Shown: positions 9,903-18,990, numbered from the stretch's first letter. The stretch: DNA of 64,000 bases from Gemmobacter sp034519525 (GCA_034519525.1 JAXHOJ010000028.1:1-64000); one strand, 5' to 3'. Notes: a model not told the origin generated them from the sequence alone. Numbers and translations: made by a program.

Positions 9903-9972
9903 TTCCGTCTCCCTGGCTCTGCGGCGAGGTGCCGTGCTGGGCTTGAATTAAGCGGCCCCGGCAGTGGGCGCC

Positions 9973-9986
9973 TTGATATTGGTCAA
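9973..9986. promoter_or_regulatory. FNR-type site upstream of hemA
   Basis: TTGATATTGGTCAA matches the FNR consensus TTGAT-N4-ATCAA with one mismatch. It lies about 70 bases before the hemA ATG. FnrL control of hemA is known in Rhodobacter; binding here is inferred. The rest of 9903-10115 shows no gene. Confidence 0.6.
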
Positions 9987-10115
9987 ATCCTGAATCGGAA
10001 AGTGGGCATTTTGTCCCGCCCACCCGATACGCCAGATGTCTTCCACCACAGGATACGGCAGGGCGAGATGTATTCAAGCCTTGCAATATGGATATACACC
10101 CCAACCTTCGTCGCA

Positions 10116-10685
10116 TCAGTCCAGGATCACCACGGCACAATCCCCGGCCTTGGCCTTTTCTTCACAGGCCGCCACCGCCGCATCCCCGGCGCCCTCGCCC
10201 TTGGCGATCCCAAAATTGCCGGTGCCGGGCGATACGGCCAGCGCCCCCGGCGCGGCATAATGTTCGGCAAAGGCCGCCGTCGCATCGGCAGACAGCTGCA
10301 GATCCCGCGCGCTCCAGCCCTCCGGTGTAATCACCGCCACCACGGCACAGGCCTTGGCGCCCTTGCGCTTTTCCTCGCAGCCCTTCAATGCCGCCGCCTT
10401 GGCCGCATCGGCATTGTGGTGATTGACCGCCGCCACCGTCGCCTCGACCATCAGCCCCTCCGAGGGCGAAATGGCAATGGCCCCGTAATAGGGCTGCCCA
10501 CCCCCCACCATTTTCAGCGCCGCCACATCGGTATCGCTCAGCGCATCCTGCGGCAGCATCTCGACCGCCGCCGCCTTGGGCGGAAACAGCAGCTTGCCCG
10601 CAGCAGCCCCCGTCACCGGCTCCGCCGATGCGGCAGTGCCGCCACAAATCATCGCCATGAACAAAAGGCTGAACCTGCGTGTCAT
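10116..10685 (-). CDS. Secreted DUF4189-like protein with two repeats
   Basis: The 189-residue protein starts with a signal peptide (MTRRFSLLFMAMICGGTAASA). Two related units follow: YYGAIAISPSEGLMVEA, ending GCEEKRKGAKACAVVAVI, and GALAVSPGTGNFGIAKG, ending ACEEKAKAGDCAVVIL. The pattern of a short glycine-rich beta segment, an alanine-rich helix and a Cys pair resembles DUF4189, whose function is unknown. An in-frame extension up to 11225 is only antisense reading through the peptidase gene. It is divergent from the M20 peptidase gene. Confidence 0.7.
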   Translation of the reverse strand: MTRRFSLLFMAMICGGTAASAEPVTGAAAGKLLFPPKAAAVEMLPQDALSDTDVAALKMVGGGQPYYGAIAISPSEGLMVEATVAAVNHHNADAAKAAALKGCEEKRKGAKACAVVAVITPEGWSARDLQLSADATAAFAEHYAAPGALAVSPGTGNFGIAKGEGAGDAAVAACEEKAKAGDCAVVILD

Positions 10686-10802
10686 CCTGATCCTCCGCTG
10701 TGCTGCCCGCCCTTTTATCGCGCCCCGGCAGCTCTGGACAGGGGGGAACAGCCTGCTAGGCTCGCCGCCATCCCCGATCCGGGTCACGAAAAGGAGAAGA
10801 CA

Positions 10803-12173
10803 ATGTCGCAAGAGGCCGTGCTGGCACAGATCGACGCCACCCTGCCCGACGCGCTGGACCGCCTGATGGCCCTGCTGCGCATCCCCTCGATTTCCACCGA
10901 TCCCGCCTTCAAGGCCGATTGCGCCCGCGCCGCCGACTGGCTGGTGGAGGATCTGACATCGCTGGGATTCGACGCCTCCGCCCGCCCCACCCCCGGCCAT
11001 CCGATGGTGGTTGCCCATGGCGGGGAAGGCGGGCCGCATCTGCTGTTCTACGGGCATTACGATGTGCAGCCGGTCGATCCGCTGGCCCTGTGGGACCGCG
11101 ATCCCTTCGCCCCCGAACTGCAGGACACGCCGAAGGGAAAGGTGATCCGCGCCCGCGGCGCCTCGGATGACAAGGGCCAGCTGATGACCTTTCTGGAGGC
11201 GCTGCGCGCCTGGAAAGCGGTGCATGGCGCCCTGCCCTGCCGCCTGACGATCTTTCTGGAAGGCGAAGAGGAATCAGGCTCGCCCTCGCTCATCCCCTTC
11301 CTGCAGGAAAACGCGGCGGAGCTGCAGGCCGATATCGCGCTGATCTGCGATACCGGCCTGTTCCAGGATACCGCGCCCGCCATCGTCACCATGCTGCGCG
11401 GCCTGCTGGGCGAGGAAATCACCATCCACGCCGCCAACAAGGATCTCCATTCCGGCATGTTCGGCGGTCTGGCGCGCAATCCGGTGCATGTGCTGGCGCG
11501 AATCCTCGCCAATCTGCACGATGATACCGGCCGGGTGCAGGTGCCCGGCTTCTATGATGGCGTCACCGAACTGCCCGATGACATCCGGGCGCAATGGCAG
11601 AACCTCGCCTTCGACCATGCCAAATTCCTGGGCGATGTGGGGCTTTCCGTCCCGGCCGGAGAACAGGACCGCACGCCGCTGGAAATGATCTGGTCGCGCC
11701 CCACGGCCGAGGTGAACGGCATCACCGGCGGCTATACCGGCGACGGGTTCAAGACCGTCCTGCCGGCCGAGGCCCGCGCCAAGGTGTCCTTCCGTCTGGT
11801 CGGCCAGCAAGACCCGGATACCCTGCGGCAGAACTTCCGCCAATGGGTGCGCGATCAGCTGCCCGCCGATTGCACCGCCACCTTCGCCGATCACGGCGCC
11901 AGCCCGGCCGGTGTGATGCAGATCACCCATCCCGCCTTCGAAGCCGCCCGCGCCGCCCTGGGCGCGGAATGGGGCCGCGCCGCCGCCTATGTCGGCTGTG
12001 GCGGATCAATCCCGATCGCGGGCTATTTCAAGACCCATCTGGGCATGGATGCCATGCTGCTGGGCTTTGGCCGCGACGATGACCAGATCCACAGCCCGAA
12101 CGAGAAATACGATCTGGAATGTTTCCACAAGGGCATCCGCAGCTGGGCCCGCCTGCTGGAGAGCCTGGCATGA
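10803..12173 (+). CDS. M20 family metallopeptidase (dipeptidase)
   Basis: The 456-residue protein belongs to the M20/DapE-like zinc peptidases. Metal and catalytic motifs are in order: LLFYGHYDVQPVDP, RGASDDKGQLM, FLEGEEESGSPSL, ALICDTGLF and a late His in DDDQIHSPNEKYD. HSGMFGGLARNP marks the dimerisation domain. AAGGAGA sits just before the ATG. A much longer open frame upstream is antisense to hemA. The gene overlaps the following GNAT gene by ATGA, so the two are probably translated together. The exact peptide substrate cannot be told. Confidence 0.92.
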   Translation: MSQEAVLAQIDATLPDALDRLMALLRIPSISTDPAFKADCARAADWLVEDLTSLGFDASARPTPGHPMVVAHGGEGGPHLLFYGHYDVQPVDPLALWDRDPFAPELQDTPKGKVIRARGASDDKGQLMTFLEALRAWKAVHGALPCRLTIFLEGEEESGSPSLIPFLQENAAELQADIALICDTGLFQDTAPAIVTMLRGLLGEEITIHAANKDLHSGMFGGLARNPVHVLARILANLHDDTGRVQVPGFYDGVTELPDDIRAQWQNLAFDHAKFLGDVGLSVPAGEQDRTPLEMIWSRPTAEVNGITGGYTGDGFKTVLPAEARAKVSFRLVGQQDPDTLRQNFRQWVRDQLPADCTATFADHGASPAGVMQITHPAFEAARAALGAEWGRAAAYVGCGGSIPIAGYFKTHLGMDAMLLGFGRDDDQIHSPNEKYDLECFHKGIRSWARLLESLA

Positions 12174-12613
12174 CCCTGCAGATCCGCGACGCAGGCCCCG
12201 CCGATGAAACCGCCTGGCGGGCGCTCTGGGCCGGCTATCTGGCCTTCTACAAGGTCGATCTCGATCCGGCCGTGACAGACCGCACCTGGGCCCGGCTGAT
12301 GGATCCGGCCGCGCCCCTGTCGGGCCGGCTGGCGTTCGAGGGCGACCGGATGCTGGGCTTTGCCCTGCACCACCATCATTGCTCCACCTGGGTAATGGGG
12401 GATGACTGCTATCTGGAAGATCTGTTCGTCAGCGATGCCGCCCGGGGCAAAGGCGTCGGGCGGGCGCTGCTGGATGATCTGGTGGCCCTGTCAAAAGCAC
12501 GCGGCTGGCATCGGCTGTACTGGCACACGGATGAAACCAACAGCCGCGCCCGTGCGCTCTATGACAGCTATGCGCCCTATGATGGCCATGTGCGCTATCG
12601 CCTGAAACTGTGA
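12170..12613 (+). CDS. GNAT family N-acetyltransferase
   Basis: The 147-residue protein carries the GNAT acetyl-CoA motif EDLFVSDAARGKGVGRALLDDL (about residues 84-105) and the family ending WHRLYWHTDETNSRARALYD. It starts within the stop of the M20 peptidase gene (ATGA overlap). The substrate is unknown; an amine or amino-acid derivative related to the peptidase product is possible. Confidence 0.9.
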   Translation: MTLQIRDAGPADETAWRALWAGYLAFYKVDLDPAVTDRTWARLMDPAAPLSGRLAFEGDRMLGFALHHHHCSTWVMGDDCYLEDLFVSDAARGKGVGRALLDDLVALSKARGWHRLYWHTDETNSRARALYDSYAPYDGHVRYRLKL

Positions 12614-12671
12614 TCCCGCATCCGGCGCAGGCGGGGGGCCGTCTGCCCCCCGTCGCCCGTGCCGGGCGCCT

Positions 12672-12749
12672 CCCCCCGAGGATATTTTCCGCCAAGATGA
12701 AAGCACAGGTCACAAGCCCTTTCATCTTGGTTCAAATATCCCCAGGGGG
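12672..12749. repeat. Dispersed intergenic motif, two facing copies
   Basis: The left copy has CCCGAGGATATTTT and CCAAGATGAAAG. The right copy is its near-perfect reverse complement, CTTTCATCTTGG then AAATATCCCC and GGGGG, after about 15 bases. Together they could form a long hairpin in the 278-base gap after the GNAT gene. Related single copies lie near 20653, 34501 and 48402. Confidence 0.8.
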
Positions 12750-12849
12750 TGAATTGCCGCAGGCAAGAGGGGGCGCGGGCGCCCCATACGGCGGCAGGTT
12801 CGGGGGCGGCGGGTTCGGGCGGGCGGCGGAATGGCGCGGGCGGAATGGC

Positions 12850-12877
12850 AAAAGCCGAACCCGAAGGTCCGGCTTTT
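12850..12877 (-). terminator. Terminator of the tRNA-Asp pair
   Basis: Eight-base arms AAAAGCCG and CGGCTTTT enclose a 12-base loop. The hairpin lies 15 bases downstream of the second tRNA on the minus strand and ends in a T run. Confidence 0.75.
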
Positions 12878-12891
12878 ATGCAGGTATGATT

Positions 12892-12968
12892 TGGCGCGGT
12901 TGACGGGGCTCGAACCCGCGACCCTCGGCGTGACAGGCCGATACTCTAACCAACTGAGCTACAACCGC
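12892..12968 (-). tRNA. tRNA-Asp (GTC), second of a tandem pair
   Basis: The 77-base cloverleaf reads GCGGTTGTAGCTC at the 5' end, has anticodon GTC in CCTGTCACG, the T-loop GGTTCGAGCC and an encoded CCA. It differs from the first copy at two bases that pair with each other, giving ATCGG with CCGAG instead of ACCGG with CCGGG. Confidence 0.97.
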
Positions 12969-13000
12969 GCAATCATACATCCGGGGCGCAGGCTGGGCGG

Positions 13001-13077
13001 TGGCGCGGTTGACGGGGCTCGAACCCGCGACCCCCGGCGTGACAGGCCGGTACTCTAACCAACTGAGCTACAACCGC
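13001..13077 (-). tRNA. tRNA-Asp (GTC), first of a tandem pair
   Basis: A 77-base tRNA with anticodon GTC, encoded CCA and the same structure as its neighbour 32 bases downstream. A strong sigma-70 type promoter lies just upstream. Confidence 0.97.
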
Positions 13078-13113
13078 TTGTGCCGCCCGAGCCAGCGCCC
13101 GGATGTGAGGCGT

Positions 13114-13142
13114 GTATTACGGTTCGGCGCAGGCGGCGTCAA
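13114..13142 (-). promoter_or_regulatory. Sigma-70 promoter of the tRNA-Asp pair
   Basis: On the minus strand TTGACG is followed after exactly 17 bases by TAATAC. The expected start is about 30 bases before the first tRNA. Confidence 0.75.
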
Positions 13143-13191
13143 GCGCCCGGAATACGATTTTTTCAGAAACTCGCAAATTATTGGCCTGGCT

Positions 13192-14130
13192 TCATTTTTC
13201 CGGTGCCGGGATGAATTCGGCATCATCGGCCGGCGGCAGGCGAAAGCGGCCATGCGCCCAGTCTCCGGCGCGCCAGGCCTCTTTGGCGGCGTCGATCCTG
13301 TCCTTGCTGGAGGCCACGAAGTTCCACCAGATATGGCGCGGCCCATCCATGGTGGCCCCGCCCAGAACCATCAGCCGCGCCCCGGATTCGCCTGCTTTCA
13401 CAGAGATCCGGTCGCCCGGACGGAACACCAGCATCTGCCCCGGACCAAAGGTCTGGCCGCCGACGCTCACCTCGCCCGAGAGGACATAGACGCCGCGATC
13501 TTCGTGATCGTCGGGCAAGGGCAAGGCGGCACCGGCGGAAAGAATCGCATCGGCATAAAGGGTTTCGCTGGATGTGGGCACCGGCGCGCGTGCGCCCCAG
13601 CCATGGCCCATGATGAGCCGCACTTCTTTGCCCTCGCCTTCCAGCACCGGCAGATCGGCCTTGGGGGAATGGTGGAAGGCGGCGGGATCATCCTCGTGAT
13701 CTTTGGGCAGGGCCAGCCAGGTCTGGATGCCGAACAGCGCGTGCGGGTGCAGGCGCAGATCGCCATCCGTGCGTTCGGAATGGGTGATGCCATGGCCTGC
13801 CGTCATCAGATTGACCGCGCCCGGTTCGATCCAGGCATCTGTGCCCAGGCTGTCGCGGTGGTGCATCTTTCCACGATATAGATATGTCACCGTCGACAGA
13901 CCGATATGTGGATGCGGGCGCACGTCGATGCCCTTGCCCGTCACGAATTCGGCGGGGCCCATCTGATCGAAGAAGATGAAGGGGCCGACCATCTGCCGCT
14001 GGGTGGAGGGCAGCGCCCGGCGCACCTCGAATCCACCCAGATCGCGGGCCCGCGCCACGATGACGGTTTCGATGGCATCCACGGCATCCCCGATCGGGAT
14101 TTCGGGGTCGAGTGCGGGGTTCCAGCTCAT
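13192..14130 (-). CDS. Pirin family protein
   Basis: The 312-residue protein is a two-cupin pirin. The metal-binding cupin shows VRPHPHIGLSTVTYLYRG, then HRDSLG and MTAGHGITHSER; the C-terminal cupin shows YVLSGEVSVGGQTFGPGQM. The ATG at 14130 has an AAGGAGG site, so the 29 extra in-frame residues upstream are not used. Bacterial pirins have been given roles as quercetinase-like enzymes and regulators; none can be assigned here. Confidence 0.9.
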   Translation of the reverse strand: MSWNPALDPEIPIGDAVDAIETVIVARARDLGGFEVRRALPSTQRQMVGPFIFFDQMGPAEFVTGKGIDVRPHPHIGLSTVTYLYRGKMHHRDSLGTDAWIEPGAVNLMTAGHGITHSERTDGDLRLHPHALFGIQTWLALPKDHEDDPAAFHHSPKADLPVLEGEGKEVRLIMGHGWGARAPVPTSSETLYADAILSAGAALPLPDDHEDRGVYVLSGEVSVGGQTFGPGQMLVFRPGDRISVKAGESGARLMVLGGATMDGPRHIWWNFVASSKDRIDAAKEAWRAGDWAHGRFRLPPADDAEFIPAPEK

Positions 14131-14350
14131 ATCGGCCTCCTTGTTGGTGCTGAAACCAACATAGGGGGCCGGGCGGCTTTGGTCATCTGCTGCAATCGGC
14201 AAAGACCTGTGCAGCACGGCAGGGCAGTGGAAGGCCGGTCTGGCCTGCGTCTGATCCGCGTCGGGTTTGCGTCTGGCCTGTGTCGGGACAGACGGGCGGG
14301 ACAGCAGAGCCCACGCCGCGGCTGATGGCGGCGCGGCAGGGGCGTTAAAG

Positions 14351-14366
14351 GGGGGCGGCCGCCCCC
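14351..14366 (-). terminator. Hairpin after nadC
   Basis: The palindrome GGGGGCGGCCGCCCCC lies just past the nadC stop. On the minus strand it is followed by CTTTAA. It may end the nadABC transcript. Nothing else is seen between here and the pirin start. Confidence 0.5.
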
Positions 14367-14373
14367 GGCGGGA

Positions 14374-15210
14374 TCAGAAATCCAGACCCAGATCCAGCAC
14401 CGGGGCAGAATGGGTCAGCGCACCGACCGAGATGTAATCCACCCCGGTGGCCGCCACCTCGGCAATGCGGGGCAGCGCCATATTGCCCGAAGCCTCCAGC
14501 ACCAGACGGCCCGCCACCATCTGCACGGCCTGCGCCAGATCGGCAGTGGCCATATTGTCCAGCAGCACGACATCGGCACCGCCGATCTCTAGCACCTCGG
14601 CCAGCTGATCCAGCCGGTCCACCTCGATTTCCACGCGCATCATATGCGAGCGGGCGCGGCTGGAGGCCTCCAGCACCGGGCGGATGCCCCCGGCGGCCGC
14701 AATGTGATTGTCCTTGATGAGAATGGCATCCGACAGGCCATAGCGGTGGTTCGACCCGCCGCCGTGGCGCACCGCCTCTTTTTCCACCGCGCGCAGGCCG
14801 GGGGTGGTTTTGCGGGTGCAGGTGATGCGCGCTTTGGTACCCTGGGTTTCGGCCACGAAGCGCGCGGTCAGGCTGGCAATGCCGCACATCCGGCCCGCGA
14901 AATTCAGCGCCACCCGTTCCGCCATCAGGATCGAGGCGGCAGCGCCTTCGATCACCATCAGGGTTTCCCCCCGGCCAATCGCCGCACCGTCCTGCACGAT
15001 CTGGTCGATCCGCAGCGCCGGATCGACCAGACGGAAGGCCATGGCGGCGATGCGCAGGCCAGAGGCCACGCCCGCGCCCCGGGCGTTCAGCCGGGCCGCA
15101 TAGGTCAGCCCCGGCGGAATCACCGCGCGGCAGGTGGCATCGCCCATCGGCCCCAGATCCTCGATCAGCGCGGCACGGACGAGCGGTTCCAGCAGAAGGT
15201 CGGGCAACAT
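14374..15210 (-). CDS. nadC: Nicotinate-nucleotide diphosphorylase (carboxylating)
   Basis: The 278-residue enzyme converts quinolinate and PRPP to nicotinate mononucleotide. Family motifs are ALNFAGRMCGIASLTARF, TCTRKTTPGLRAVEKEAVR, GGGSNHRYGLSDAILIKDNH and VDYISVGALTHSAP. It starts one base after the nadB stop and is the last gene of the nadABC operon. Confidence 0.96.
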   Translation of the reverse strand: MLPDLLLEPLVRAALIEDLGPMGDATCRAVIPPGLTYAARLNARGAGVASGLRIAAMAFRLVDPALRIDQIVQDGAAIGRGETLMVIEGAAASILMAERVALNFAGRMCGIASLTARFVAETQGTKARITCTRKTTPGLRAVEKEAVRHGGGSNHRYGLSDAILIKDNHIAAAGGIRPVLEASSRARSHMMRVEIEVDRLDQLAEVLEIGGADVVLLDNMATADLAQAVQMVAGRLVLEASGNMALPRIAEVAATGVDYISVGALTHSAPVLDLGLDF

Positions 15211-16749
15211 TCAGGCAATCTCCGTCAGGGGAATCTGGTCAAGCGTCAGGCGCGATCTTTGCGCCAGCGCGGGATCTGCGGCGGGAAAATCCTGGCGGAA
15301 ATGGCCGCCCCGGCTTTCCTGCCGCAGCAGCGCCGCGCCTGCGATCAGGCGGGCGGCGGCCAGCATATTGGCCAGCGGTTCTGTCATCGGCGCGGATTGG
15401 GCGATATCGGCCAGATCGGACAGCGCCCGGGTCAGGCCTGCGGCGCTGCGCACCACGCCGACATGATCGTTCATGATCCGGCGCAGGCGGGCCACGGCCA
15501 TGGCATCGGCCCCCTGCGCGCCGGGTGGAAACTGCAGCGCCACGGCGGGGGCATCGGCGGGCAGGATGCTGGCGGCGAGGGAATCGGCGGCGCGGCGGGC
15601 GAAGACCAGCGCCTCCAGCAGCCCGTTGGAAGCCAGACGATTGGCGCCATGCAGCCCGGTGCTGGCGGCCTCGCCACAGACCCAGAGGCCGGGGATCGAC
15701 GACCGGCCCTCGGCATCGGTGGCGACGCCGCCCATATGGTAATGCGCGGCGGCGGCCACCGGGATGGGATCGGCCACGGGATCAAGGCCCGCGCGCAGGC
15801 AAGCGCCGGCCACGGCGGGGAATTTCGTCAGGATTTCGGCGCCCAGACAGGCGCGGGTATCCAGCATGGGGCGGCGGCCCGCTTGCGTTTCGGCAAAGAT
15901 CGCGCGGGCGACGATATCGCGCGGCGCCAGTTCAGCATCGGGATGCAGGGCCAGCATGAAGCGGTCCCCCAGGGCATTGACCAGCACGGCGCCTTCACCA
16001 CGCAAGGCCTCGGTCGCCAGCGGGGCCGGATCTTCGCCGGTGGCGATGGCGGTGGGGTGGAACTGCACGAATTCGGCATCGGCCACCACGGCGCCTGCCC
16101 GCGCCGCCATGCCCAAAGCCTGCCCCCGGATGCGGGCCGGGTTGGTGGTGGTGGCATAAAGCCCTGCCGCCCCGCCTGCCGCCAGCAGAACGGTCGGCGT
16201 TTCCAGCAGGGTCAGGCCCGATGTGCCATCGGCCCGCGTCAGCCAGACACCGGACAGGCGGCCCTGCGTCAGCTGCAGCCGGGCCGCGGCCACCCCCTCC
16301 ATCACCTGCACCGAAGGGGTGGCACGGACGGCGGCGATCAGCGCCGCCATGATCTCGCGCCCGGCCTGATCGCCCTTGACCCGCACCACCCGGGCCTGGC
16401 CGTGCGCCGCCTCGCGCGAGAGCACATAATTGCCCTGCGCATCGCGGTCGAAGGGGGCGCCCTTCCCGGTCAGATCCAGGATGTGATCGCGGGCCGCATC
16501 GGTGACCAGCGTGGCAATCGCCGGGTCCACGATGCCTGCGCCTGCGCGCAAAGTATCGGCCGCATGGGCGGCGGGGCTGTCGCCCTGCCCCATCGCCGCC
16601 GCAACGCCGCCCTGCGCCCAGGCGGAGCTGGCGCCGGTGCCCAGCGGTTCGGGCGAGATCACCAGCACCGGACGCGGGCTGAGACGCAGCGCCGCCGACA
16701 GCGCCGCCATCCCCGCGCCGATGATGACGATGCGCGGGGTGCGGGCCAT
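15211..16749 (-). CDS. nadB: L-aspartate oxidase
   Basis: The 512-residue flavoprotein oxidises L-aspartate to iminoaspartate. The FAD-binding motif IVIIGAGMAALSAALRL is at the N-terminus. GTGASSAWAQGGVAAAMGQGD, then FVQFHPTAI and GLYVCGEA-like GLWVCGEAASTGLHGANRL are typical of the succinate dehydrogenase/NadB fold. The ATG at 16749 overlaps the nadA stop by ATGA. A longer in-frame extension upstream lies inside nadA and is rejected. Confidence 0.95.
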   Translation of the reverse strand: MARTPRIVIIGAGMAALSAALRLSPRPVLVISPEPLGTGASSAWAQGGVAAAMGQGDSPAAHAADTLRAGAGIVDPAIATLVTDAARDHILDLTGKGAPFDRDAQGNYVLSREAAHGQARVVRVKGDQAGREIMAALIAAVRATPSVQVMEGVAAARLQLTQGRLSGVWLTRADGTSGLTLLETPTVLLAAGGAAGLYATTTNPARIRGQALGMAARAGAVVADAEFVQFHPTAIATGEDPAPLATEALRGEGAVLVNALGDRFMLALHPDAELAPRDIVARAIFAETQAGRRPMLDTRACLGAEILTKFPAVAGACLRAGLDPVADPIPVAAAAHYHMGGVATDAEGRSSIPGLWVCGEAASTGLHGANRLASNGLLEALVFARRAADSLAASILPADAPAVALQFPPGAQGADAMAVARLRRIMNDHVGVVRSAAGLTRALSDLADIAQSAPMTEPLANMLAAARLIAGAALLRQESRGGHFRQDFPAADPALAQRSRLTLDQIPLTEIA

Positions 16750-17801
16750 CAGGCGGCGGCCTTGCGCGACAGGTCGATCATCCGTTCCACCGCGATACGG
16801 GCGCGGGCGGCCACTTCGGCCTCCACCTCGACCGGCGTGGTCATGCTGTGCAGCGACCAGAGCACCTTTTCCAGCGTGATCATCTTCATGTAGGGGCACA
16901 TGTTGCAGGGGCCGACAAATTCGACATCCGGCAGGGCATCGGCAATGTTCGAGGCCATGGAACATTCGGTGACCAGCATCGCCTTGGCCGGGCGGTTGCG
17001 GGTGACGTAGTCAATGATGCCGGAGGTGGAGCCTGCGAAATCCGATTCCGCCAGCACATCGGGCGGACATTCGGGATGGGCGATGATGGTGGTATCGGGC
17101 TGGAATTCGCGGAAATCGCGCAGATCCTGCGCGGTAAAGCGTTCGTGCACGATGCACGAGCCCTCCCACCAGACGATCCGCTTCCACGGCACCTGTTTCG
17201 CCACGTTCTGCGCCAGATACTGGTCCGGCGTCATGATGACAGTATCGCCCGGCATGGCCGCCACGATCTGCGCCGCATTCGAAGACGTGCAGCAGACATC
17301 CGAGGCCGCCTTCACATCCGCCGTGGTGTTCACATAGCTGACCACCGGCGCACCGGGATAGCGCGCCCGCATTTCGGCTATGCCCGCCGGGGTGATGCTT
17401 TCGGCCAGCGAGCAGCCGGCCTCCATATCCGGCATCAGGACGGTCTTGGCCGGATTGAGGATTTTCGAGGTTTCGGCCATGAAATGCACGCCGCATTGCA
17501 CGATCACCTGCGCCTTTACCTTGGTCGCCTCGATCGCCAGCTGCAGGCTGTCGCCCACCACATCGGCAATGCCGTGATAGATATCGGGCGTCATGTAATT
17601 ATGTGCCAGAACCACCGCATCGCGTTCGGCCTTCAGCCGGTTGATCGCCAGCACATAGGGCGCATGGCGGGCCCAATCGGCAAAGCTGACGACGCGCGAC
17701 ATGCGGTCATAGATCGCCCGCGTTTCCTCGGCCGCCGCAAGCGAAGGCGTCAGATCATAGTGCCGGGCAAGTTCGGCGCGCAGGGGGGCAGAGCTGGTCA
17801 T
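16749..17801 (-). CDS. nadA: Quinolinate synthase
   Basis: The 350-residue enzyme condenses iminoaspartate with dihydroxyacetone phosphate to quinolinate using a 4Fe-4S cluster. Likely cluster ligands are in VQCGVHFMAE (Cys about 103), SDVCCTSSNA (about 170) and GPCNMCPYM (about 299-302). AVVLAHNYM is the usual substrate-site motif. It is the first gene of the operon. The ATG at 17801 was chosen over an in-frame codon at 17921, which would start inside the candidate operator region. Confidence 0.96.
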   Translation of the reverse strand: MTSSAPLRAELARHYDLTPSLAAAEETRAIYDRMSRVVSFADWARHAPYVLAINRLKAERDAVVLAHNYMTPDIYHGIADVVGDSLQLAIEATKVKAQVIVQCGVHFMAETSKILNPAKTVLMPDMEAGCSLAESITPAGIAEMRARYPGAPVVSYVNTTADVKAASDVCCTSSNAAQIVAAMPGDTVIMTPDQYLAQNVAKQVPWKRIVWWEGSCIVHERFTAQDLRDFREFQPDTTIIAHPECPPDVLAESDFAGSTSGIIDYVTRNRPAKAMLVTECSMASNIADALPDVEFVGPCNMCPYMKMITLEKVLWSLHSMTTPVEVEAEVAARARIAVERMIDLSRKAAA

Positions 17802-17885
17802 GGCGGGCCTCAAAGGCGGCTGGAAGGACGTGGCCGAGGTATTACAGATGAGGTGACGATTCAAGATATTGAAATAAAACAGATT

Positions 17886-17905
17886 TTTGGGTGCACACAC
17901 CCAAA
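17886..17905. promoter_or_regulatory. Palindromic candidate operator upstream of nadA
   Basis: Perfect eight-base arms TTTGGGTG and CACCCAAA are separated by four bases. The site lies about 85 bases before the nadA start, where an NAD-biosynthesis repressor would be expected. The regulator is not in this window. The rest of 17802-18044 holds no gene. Confidence 0.55.
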
Positions 17906-18044
17906 GACCTTGATCTGCCACCGCAGATCAACGCCTTGGAGCGGGCGGGCAACCCTGTTTTCGGCCCATGAAATCGGGGCTATCTTCTTCTTGACCCAAG
18001 ACACGCGCGCAGACGATCCTGTGTTCTGAAATAGCCATTCATTC

Positions 18045-18981
18045 ATGAGAAAACCCATGTCTTCCCTATACTTGCTTCGCCCTGCGGTTGTTTGTCTTGC
18101 TGTCTTGGCCACCCCGGTGGCAGCCCAGGTTGCCGAGCCCGGCGACGGATTGTTCAATATCGCAAACGACCCCGAGATCGCGCATGAAGAGCTTTATGGC
18201 GAGACGAAGGGCTGGAAGGTCTACGCCGGTTTCACCACGGAAAACTTTGCCTATTGCGCGGCCGAGATGGCCCTGCCGGAAATGACCTGGCGCTTCGGCT
18301 ATGACGCCTCGCCGCAATGGCAGCTGGCCGTCAAGCATCCGTTCCAGGGTGAAACGCCCTATGGCAGCTTCGATGTCGATGGCCAATCGTCCGGCCTGTC
18401 GGGCTGGGGGGATGGCAGCTGGGTGATCATGTGGCCCAACCGCGGCGAATATGACGCCATCGCCAATGGCAGCCTGATGGAAGTGCATATGGGCGAGGTC
18501 TGGTATCAGATGAAGCTGCAGGGCACCGGCGCCGCCGCGCTGAAGGTGCAGGAATGTGTGACCAACCAGGGCCGGAAGGGCAGCGCCGCGCCCGCGCCCG
18601 CCCCGCTCGCCCTCTCGACCCCGGCTGCCGCTGCCGTGATGCCGAACCCGGCTTTCCGGGGCGAATCCTTCGTGGGCAATTGCGAAACGCCCTATGCCAG
18701 CTATCGCTGCATGGCGACCACGCTGCAGCCGACCGGCCATTACGGCCAGGCGCAGGAAATCACCGATCCGTCGGGCAGCGAGATGGGCTTCATCGTCCAG
18801 ACCGACCGCGCCGACCTGAGCCAGGTCTGGGTGAGCTATGACAAGGTGAACTACAGCTATCTCGGGCTTTGGGGCAGCGATGGCCGCTGCATGGCGCCGC
18901 TGCCGGATCAGGAGCGGCAGGTGGTGGCCAATCTGGGCCATGACGCCTGGAAGCTGTGCATCGGCGGCTGTTCGCGCCTGA
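18045..18981 (+). CDS. Secreted protein of unknown function, 3' end uncertain
   Basis: The protein begins with a signal peptide (VVCLAVLATPVAAQ) and continues for about 300 residues with paired cysteines (FAYCAAE, VQECVTNQG, FVGNCETPYASYRCMATT, GRCMAP, KLCIGGCS). An alanine-proline linker near residue 185 separates two domains. I do not recognise the family. The start may be the ATG at 18045 or 18057. In this frame no stop occurs before the guaB terminator; the frame then runs antisense through guaB to 20672. A TGA at 18979-18981 in the next frame is a plausible true end if one base is wrong. Confidence 0.6.
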
Positions 18982-18990
18982 AATGGCAGA

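Noticed and set aside
12614..12890. Insertion-sequence ends formed by the inverted repeat
   Set aside because: There is no transposase or target duplication, and the same motif occurs singly elsewhere.
12831..13080. Short proteins reading ARLTGLEPATPGVTGRYS
   Set aside because: They are the antisense translation of the two tRNA-Asp genes, a well-known false annotation.
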